From assembly GCA_028823475.1 (NCBI GenBank), contig JAPKBI010000003.1, positions 1 through 32,902 of the forward strand: a stretch of DNA of 32,902 nt. The letters are read 5' to 3'. The DNA is from Halioglobus sp. GTDB lineage: Bacteria; Pseudomonadota; Gammaproteobacteria; Pseudomonadales; Halieaceae. Below the pieces are notes generated by a model that made no database searches, was not told where the DNA came from, and saw nothing but the letters and a program-made list of their open reading frames with translations. Below are positions 27,313-32,902 of this stretch, in pieces; position 1 is the stretch's first letter; every line of letters starts with the position of its first letter. A program made the position numbers and the translations under genes.

Positions 27313-28626
27313 TCAAGCGGCCATCAGGGCCTCTATCTCCTCTATCGTTTTCGGTACGCCCGCCGTGATGACGTCGCAGCCCTCTTCAGTCACTACCACA
27401 TCATCTTCTATTCGGATCCCTATACCGCGCCACTTCTTTGCCACGTTGGTATTGTTCGGAGAGATATACAGGCCTGGCTCAACGGTCATAACCATACCGG
27501 GCTCCAGCACGCGCCATTCCTCACCGATCCGATAGTCACCAACATCATGTACATCCAGCCCCAACCAGTGCCCCACACGGTGCATATAAAAGTCGCGGTA
27601 AGCGTTGCGCTTGATCAAGCTCGCGACACTGCCCTTGAGCAACCCAAGAGTCACCAAACCCTGAGTTAAAACCTTTACGCTGGCGTCATGCGGCTGGTTC
27701 CAGTGATTTCCCGGCATTATTTCAGCAATAGCCGCCAACTGCGCACGCAGTACTAGCTCGTAAAGCGCCCGCTGTTCAACACTAAATCGACCATTCACAG
27801 GAAAAGTGCGGGTCACGTCCGAAGCATAATATTCCAGCTCACAACCTGCATCGATTAATACCAGGTCGCCATCACGCATCTTGTCGCTGTTTTCGATGTA
27901 ATGCAGGACACACCCGTTGCGGCCACTGCCAACAATACTGGGGTAGGCAGGACATCGGGCGCCAGACGTCGCGAATTCATGTTGTATCTCCGCTTCTAAA
28001 TGATACTCATAAAGGCCACCTCGGCAGACATGCATGGCGCGGCGATGTGCGCGTGCAGTAATATCCGCAGCCTTGCGCATGAGCCGCAACTCGGCGGCGC
28101 TCTTGTATAAACGCAATTCATGCACCATATGATCCAGATCAGTAAATTCTCCAGGCGGAACTGCACCGGTAGATTCCTTGCTCCGAATCCTACTCACCCA
28201 ACCCATGATCTTGCCATCGAATTCGGCGCTACGCCCCATAGAGTAATAAACGCGTTCTCGCCCTTCAACCAGACCGGGGAGAATCTCGTCGATGTCTCCG
28301 ATGGGGAAGGCGTCATCTGCACCGTATTTTTCGCACACTCCCTCTGGCCCAGTACGATAGCCATGCCACAGCTCCAAAGCGGGGTCCCGCTCTCGACAAA
28401 AGACCACAAACTGACCATGCCGGCGGCCAGGCAATAACACCAGCACCGCATCTGGCTCGACGAACCCTGACAAATAAAAGAAATCACTGTCCTGACGAAA
28501 AGGAAACAGCGTGTCTCGACTGCGCACCTGTTCATCGGCCGAGGGAATGATCGCAATGCTATTGGGATCCATCAAAGCGATGAGGTTTTTTCGTCGACGC
28601 GCAAACTCAGTCTTACTAATGCTCAT
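27313..28626 (-). CDS. pepP: Xaa-Pro aminopeptidase
   Basis: MSISKTEFARRRKNLIALMDPNSIAIIPSADEQVRSRDTLFPFRQDSDFFYLSGF...LIDAGCELEYYASDVTRTFPVNGRF...MHRVGHWLGLDVHDVGDY...VEPGLYI. ORF track extends to 28647. Confidence 0.96.
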   Translation of the reverse strand: MSISKTEFARRRKNLIALMDPNSIAIIPSADEQVRSRDTLFPFRQDSDFFYLSGFVEPDAVLVLLPGRRHGQFVVFCRERDPALELWHGYRTGPEGVCEKYGADDAFPIGDIDEILPGLVEGRERVYYSMGRSAEFDGKIMGWVSRIRSKESTGAVPPGEFTDLDHMVHELRLYKSAAELRLMRKAADITARAHRRAMHVCRGGLYEYHLEAEIQHEFATSGARCPAYPSIVGSGRNGCVLHYIENSDKMRDGDLVLIDAGCELEYYASDVTRTFPVNGRFSVEQRALYELVLRAQLAAIAEIMPGNHWNQPHDASVKVLTQGLVTLGLLKGSVASLIKRNAYRDFYMHRVGHWLGLDVHDVGDYRIGEEWRVLEPGMVMTVEPGLYISPNNTNVAKKWRGIGIRIEDDVVVTEEGCDVITAGVPKTIEEIEALMAA

Positions 28627-28683
28627 GGCATCACTCGTCCGCACCACCGCGGCTATTAAATAGGGATGAAGAGACTACCATAC

Positions 28684-29286
28684 CTAGTGCAGTAGCCGTC
28701 CTGTTTCGGGCGACACATCGCCGTCCTCGGTAGTCGCGAGACTGTCTAGAAACACGTTCACCACCGCCGCCCGCAAATACTCCACCAGTTCTATATAGCT
28801 GTCCTCTGCATCTTCCTCGCTCTCATCGTCAGCATGCGCCTGAGCCATAGCGGCAATATCTTTGAGCACCTCCCCGGTATCTTGAGAAAGCGCGGCGGCG
28901 GTCTCCTCATTCCCAGCGATCACATAGGCAAAGCCTGACATAAATCCATCGCACCAACTGGCCAGGGCCGACGCTCTCAAACCGATTTCCTCGTCATCAT
29001 CAGGCAGCAGGGGCAGGAACGTGAACTCCTCATCTTTCAACGCCACTTCGGTAACGGTATACAGCTGCATGATGCGACTGGCCAGCTCTCCATGCATTAC
29101 GATATCGAGGGCCTGAGACAGCGCATCAAGACCATACTCCGCCTCCGTCGACGCGCCTGTACACAATATCCCGCAAAGGCAGCCGTGCAACTGGGAGGGC
29201 GACACCAACATCCCCTGATCCACCAGGTGATCGGCAAACTCATCGAAGTCAAAAACGCCGACTTCCTCCGCTAGATCTTCATGCAT
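28684..29286 (-). CDS. UPF0149 / YgfB family protein
   Basis: MHEDLAEEVGVFDFDEFADHLVDQGMLVSPSQLHGCLCGILCTGA...LRASALASWCDGFMSGFAY; YgfB family, upstream of pepP. Confidence 0.9.
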   Translation of the reverse strand: MHEDLAEEVGVFDFDEFADHLVDQGMLVSPSQLHGCLCGILCTGASTEAEYGLDALSQALDIVMHGELASRIMQLYTVTEVALKDEEFTFLPLLPDDDEEIGLRASALASWCDGFMSGFAYVIAGNEETAAALSQDTGEVLKDIAAMAQAHADDESEEDAEDSYIELVEYLRAAVVNVFLDSLATTEDGDVSPETGRLLH

Positions 29287-29453
29287 AGGGTATTCTCCGT
29301 GGGAGGTCGCACCCGGCTCGGTGCAGAGACGCCTCCACTGTTAACTGTAAAAGAGTTGGCAGGCTATTGATATGTAAAGATTTTGTGTCGTTGACCTCGA
29401 TGCCATGCACCACTATAGTGGAAGTCCAATAATATTCGTACCAGTATAGCCGC

Positions 29454-29663
29454 ATGCCTGTAAATCAACTCAAAGACCTTGAAAATAAGATCGACGAACT
29501 TATCGCCTTGTGTGAGGCGTTAAATCGTGAAAATAGTGCGCTCAAGTCAGATGTTGCTGGCTGGGATGATGAGCGAAAGGATCTTATCAACAAGAACGAA
29601 CTGGCCCGCTCTAAAGTAGAGACCATGATAGATCGCCTGCGCGCAATGGAGTCACAAGTGTGA
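29454..29663 (+). CDS. TIGR02449-like small coiled-coil protein
   Basis: 69 aa: MPVNQLKDLENKIDELIALCEALNRENSALKSDVAGWDDERKDLINKNELARSKVETMIDRLRAMESQV; coiled coil with GTGA overlap to zapA. Confidence 0.82.
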   Translation: MPVNQLKDLENKIDELIALCEALNRENSALKSDVAGWDDERKDLINKNELARSKVETMIDRLRAMESQV

Positions 29664-29971
29664 GCACACCCAACACTACGACCGTAAAGATTCTCGACAA
29701 AGACTATCAGGTGACATGCCCCGAAGATAAGGAAGCAGAGCTATTGGTCTCTGCAAAATATCTGGACAAGCAGATGCGCGGCATTCGTGACACTGGAAAG
29801 GTTATCGGGCTGGAGCGGATCGCAGTAATGGCGGCGCTCAACATCAGTCATGAACTGCTCCAACCCAATAGCGAGACGGATATAAACAACACTGCAGATG
29901 ATGCTGTCAAACGCCTCAGCAGCAAACTGAACAGTGCTCTGCAAGAGCTGCGACAACTCAAAATCAGCTAA
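29660..29971 (+). CDS. zapA: cell division protein ZapA
   Basis: GTG start; TTTVKILDKDYQVTCPEDKEAELLVSAKYLDKQMRGIRDTGKVIGLERIAVMAALNISHELL; ZapA pattern and synteny. Confidence 0.93.
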   Translation: MSTPNTTTVKILDKDYQVTCPEDKEAELLVSAKYLDKQMRGIRDTGKVIGLERIAVMAALNISHELLQPNSETDINNTADDAVKRLSSKLNSALQELRQLKIS

Positions 29972-30043
29972 CGTACAAAAATTCATTCGTTTATTTGTGG
30001 ATTATGTGCAGTGCATTATCCGTATCTGAGCTATACTAAAGGT

Positions 30044-30225
30044 TGGACCCTAGCTTACTCGCCAGACTTTCAGTCCTCGAGCCGATATAGTGTAACCGGG
30101 GGCTTCTCGTTACTGTTGGTGTGCATGTCCGGTTTTGGCCGGAAAGCCTTTTTCAGTGCAGGAGTCACCACCTTGAACCATCGGGTTCAAGGGCAGTTCT
30201 GTCAGCGGTAAGCCGGGAATCCTTT
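30044..30225 (+). ncRNA. ssrS: 6S RNA
   Basis: Sits between zapA and the 5-formyl-THF cyclo-ligase gene. Shares E. coli 6S segments: GAGCCGATAT, TTGGTGTGCATGTCCGG...CCGGAAAGCCT, CACCTTGAACCAtCGGGTTCAAGGGCAG. Closing stem: GGA.CCC.GCTTAC (30045-30057) with GTAAGC.GGG.TCC (30208-30222), followed by TTTTTT (30223-30228). Ends approximate. Confidence 0.9.
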
Positions 30226-30231
30226 TTTACT

Positions 30232-30822
30232 ATGGCAGATGTTCAACGTAGAAAAACTCGACTCCGTAGCGATTTGCGCCAGCGCCGAAACAGCCTAAAC
30301 TCTGCCCAACAAGACACTGCAGCCCAAGCTTTAATTCACTCAGTTGTGACACTTCCAAACTGGGCAAGCGCCCAACGCATTGCCCTGTACTTGGCGACGG
30401 ATGGAGAAATCGATACCCGCGCCCTGGAAAACACAGCGCGAGGCCTGGCCAAAGAAATTTTTTTACCTCTTATCACTGACAACATTCTCTGCTTCGCTCA
30501 ATGGCATGAAGAGGTGTGCCTTGCTTCCAACCGCTATAACATTGCGGAACCGCCAGCGGACGCAGTTCGCTGCCCGGCATCAGATCTGGATATTATTTTT
30601 CTCCCCACTGTGGGATGGGACGGGCACGGCGGTCGCCTAGGAATGGGGGGCGGTTTCTATGATCGCACGTTATCTGGAATTTCCGGTCCGTTACTGGTTG
30701 GGCTCGCCCATGAAAACCAGCATGTAGACGAAATCCCGTTAGAACGCTGGGATGTTGCACTGGATTATGTGGCCACCGATGTTGGCCTGTATGCTTGCCA
30801 ACAAAGGGAGCGATGGCAGTAG
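30232..30822 (+). CDS. 5-formyltetrahydrofolate cyclo-ligase
   Basis: MADVQRRKTRLRSDLRQRRNSLNSAQQDTAAQAL...DIIFLPTVGWDGHGGRLGMGGGFYDRTL. The track's start at 30121 lies inside the 6S RNA. Confidence 0.93.
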   Translation: MADVQRRKTRLRSDLRQRRNSLNSAQQDTAAQALIHSVVTLPNWASAQRIALYLATDGEIDTRALENTARGLAKEIFLPLITDNILCFAQWHEEVCLASNRYNIAEPPADAVRCPASDLDIIFLPTVGWDGHGGRLGMGGGFYDRTLSGISGPLLVGLAHENQHVDEIPLERWDVALDYVATDVGLYACQQRERWQ

Positions 30823-30869
30823 CACGTTCAGAGTAAAGAGGACCCCAGCACACGTTAAGAGGCTATGTT

Positions 30870-32399
30870 TTAGTCTTGACCACTGCCGAGATAGAGTTGA
30901 TATGCCGGATTATTTGTTTCCTCTGAATACTTGAAATTGATCCGATCCAATACCTGCTCGAATTGTTTCCGCTCAGATTTGCGCACCTGAACCCCAACAA
31001 AAATTCGGCCATAGGCGGCGCCATGATTGCGATAATGAAACATAGAAATATTCCAGCTCGATCCCAACCCCGATAGAAACTTGAGGAGAGCACCGGGACG
31101 CTCGGGAAATTCGATACGATAAACCCGTTCATCCTGCAATTGGGCTGAAGCATGCCCTCCCACCATATGACGGACATGCAACTTAGCCACCTCGTTATCG
31201 GTCAGATCCTCGGCGGTGTAACCGCGCTCCCGCAGATCGACTAGCAGTGTCGCCAAATCGTCTCCCCCTGGCGCAATTGAAAGACCCACAAAAACCTGGG
31301 CGGCGTTCGCGTCTGCGTAGCGATAATTGAACTCAGTAATACTTCGGCGCCCCAATGCGCTGCAAAACTTTTTAAAACTGCCGGGCCGTTCGGGTACAGT
31401 GACACTGATTATAGCCTCCCTTTGCTCGCCAATTTCGGTGCGCTCGGAGATGTAGCGCAAACGGTCGAAGTTGGTATTAGCGCCGCTGACAATGGCCAAT
31501 AAATCCTGCCCCTGCACGCCCGTTCGATGTACATACTTTTTTAAACCGGCCAGGGCTAACGCTCCGGCAGGCTCTGCGATACTGCGGGTATCTTCAAAAA
31601 TGTCCTTGATCGCTGCACACATTTCATCCGTAGATACCGTGATGACTTCCTCTACCGTTTTCCGGATGATGCGAAAAGGCTCCTTACCAATCTGCGCCAC
31701 AGCGCAGCCGTCGGCGAACAAACCCACCTCAGTAAGGGTGTCCCTGCGCCCACGCGATAAAGCCAGCTGCAAACAGGCGGCATCTTCTGGCTCGACACCA
31801 ATCATTCGCGTCTGTGGCCAGGCGGACTTCACATAAGCAGAAACACCCGCCAATAGGCCTCCTCCACCTACTGGCACGAACAGAGCGTCCAACGGGTTTG
31901 GGTGTTGCCGCACGATCTCCATGCCCACAGTGCCCTGCCCTGCGATCACATCCGGATCATCAAACGGGTGCACATACGTCATACCCTTGGCTTGCATAAG
32001 CTCCCGGGCCTGCAATGCCGCTTCGTCATAGGAGTCGCCATGTAGCAAAACCCGGGCACCAAGGCGGCGTACGGCCTCTATTTTAATCTGTGGTGTCGTC
32101 CGCGGCATGACAATAATCGCCTTCACTCGCAGCTTCTTCGCCGCCATGGCAACACCCTGCGCATGGTTTCCTGCCGAAGCGGCGATGACTCCGCGGCTGC
32201 GTTGCTCTGGGGTTAGACGGCTCATCTTGCAGTATGCGCCACGTAATTTGAACGAAAAAATCGGCTGTAAATCTTCACGCTTAAGCAACACTCGATTCCC
32301 CAGCCGGTCTGACATCAAGTCCGCTTCATGAATCGGTGTTTCCCGGGCAACATCATAAACCTGCGCGTCGAGAATACGTTTGACGTAGGACTGTGGCAT
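30870..32399 (-). CDS. ilvA: threonine ammonia-lyase, biosynthetic
   Basis: VLLKREDLQPIFSFKLRGAYCKM (PLP Lys), VIAASAGNHAQGVAMAA, VGGGGLLAGVSAY, and two C-terminal ACT-like regulatory repeats. Confidence 0.96.
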   Translation of the reverse strand: MPQSYVKRILDAQVYDVARETPIHEADLMSDRLGNRVLLKREDLQPIFSFKLRGAYCKMSRLTPEQRSRGVIAASAGNHAQGVAMAAKKLRVKAIIVMPRTTPQIKIEAVRRLGARVLLHGDSYDEAALQARELMQAKGMTYVHPFDDPDVIAGQGTVGMEIVRQHPNPLDALFVPVGGGGLLAGVSAYVKSAWPQTRMIGVEPEDAACLQLALSRGRRDTLTEVGLFADGCAVAQIGKEPFRIIRKTVEEVITVSTDEMCAAIKDIFEDTRSIAEPAGALALAGLKKYVHRTGVQGQDLLAIVSGANTNFDRLRYISERTEIGEQREAIISVTVPERPGSFKKFCSALGRRSITEFNYRYADANAAQVFVGLSIAPGGDDLATLLVDLRERGYTAEDLTDNEVAKLHVRHMVGGHASAQLQDERVYRIEFPERPGALLKFLSGLGSSWNISMFHYRNHGAAYGRIFVGVQVRKSERKQFEQVLDRINFKYSEETNNPAYQLYLGSGQD

Positions 32400-32521
32400 G
32401 AGGCATTAACTTCCAGTAGCAGCAGGTAGGTTAATCATCTTAATAGACCCCGCCGGGCATTTCAGCCGAAACCTCTGTAACGATTGCTGACTCTTTTCGT
32501 GATCACAGCAGTGGGGTACTC

Positions 32522-32527
32522 TATAAT
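32522..32527 (+). promoter_or_regulatory. putative -10 element of the rpiA promoter
   Basis: Perfect TATAAT about 38 nt upstream of the rpiA ATG (32565); no convincing -35 seen. Confidence 0.4.
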
Positions 32528-32564
32528 GAAACATGCTTTACACCATTATGTCCAAGGACAAAAC

Positions 32565-32902
32565 ATGACTCAGGATGAATTGAAGCAAGCGGTGGCAGAC
32601 GCAGCACTTGCCTACATCCAACCCAGACTCGAAAGCGAAACGATCTTGGGTATCGGTACGGGCTCAACCGCCAACCTCTTTATCGACGCCCTCGCCAGGA
32701 TTAAGGGTCAGATCAATGGCACCGTCGCCAGCTCAGAGGCCTCGGCACAGCGACTAAAAAGCCACGGTATTCCAGTATATGAGCTCAATACCGTGGACCA
32801 GGTAGACTTTTATGTGGACGGGGCCGATGAGAGCAACCGTGCACTACAACTGATCAAGGGTGGCGGGGCCGCACTGACCCGTGAAAAAATCGTGTCGGCA
32901 GT
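32565..32902 (+). CDS. rpiA: ribose-5-phosphate isomerase A, 3' end outside window
   Basis: Manual translation: [112 protein letters not shown]. Confidence 0.95.
   Translation, partial: MTQDELKQAVADAALAYIQPRLESETILGIGTGSTANLFIDALARIKGQINGTVASSEASAQRLKSHGIPVYELNTVDQVDFYVDGADESNRALQLIKGGGAALTREKIVSA

Noticed and set aside
26926-27669. 247 aa plus-strand ORF spanning the ubiH/pepP junction
   Set aside because: Antisense to two confident genes; no domain seen.
30011-30211. 66 aa ORF upstream of the cyclo-ligase gene
   Set aside because: Lies within the 6S RNA; non-coding.
32526-32564. Upstream in-frame ATG giving a 13-residue N-terminal extension to RpiA ([13 protein letters not shown])
   Set aside because: It overlaps the TATAAT -10 element, so would precede the transcription start; MTQDELK matches known RpiA N-termini.
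1-32902. CRISPR arrays, transposons/integrases, phage genes, toxin-antitoxin or restriction systems, tRNA/rRNA genes
   Set aside because: Looked for throughout; none supported by the ORFs or by visible repeats.

Overview
The window looks like a chromosomal, mostly housekeeping segment of a gammaproteobacterium. I saw no mobile element, CRISPR array, rRNA or tRNA. In order, it holds: a DeaD/CsdA-type RNA helicase (minus strand, runs off the left edge); a small accessory stretch (NTF2/SnoaL-like protein, conserved hypothetical, coniferyl-aldehyde-type dehydrogenase, a lipoprotein with two DUF3012-like repeats, VOC protein, orphan periplasmic solute-binding protein, GlpQ-like phosphodiesterase, YjbR-like protein); pyk-glk; a cold-shock protein with a structured leader and a bidirectional terminator; a 7-gene minus-strand TonB2/TtpC-type energy-transduction operon (DUF3450, long TolQ/ExbB, short ExbB, ExbD, ExbD, TonB, TPR); folA-thyA-lgt; an NRDE/TANGO2-like gene; ptsP-rppH; a HAD hydrolase; rlmI; gcvH without gcvT; ubiI-like, ubiH, pepP and ygfB; a TIGR02449-like protein and zapA; a 6S RNA (ssrS) between zapA and the 5-formyl-THF cyclo-ligase gene; ilvA; and the start of rpiA at the right edge. 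The most interesting material is the TonB operon (possible relatedness of DUF3450 and the TtpC periplasmic domain, cysteine pairs in TonB and one ExbD, a TonB lacking a long Pro-rich spacer), the 6S RNA locus, the duplicated DUF3012-like lipoprotein and the csp leader. I did not find a clearly unprecedented system. The TonB operon is a known type whose DUF3450 and TPR components are, to my knowledge, poorly characterised.
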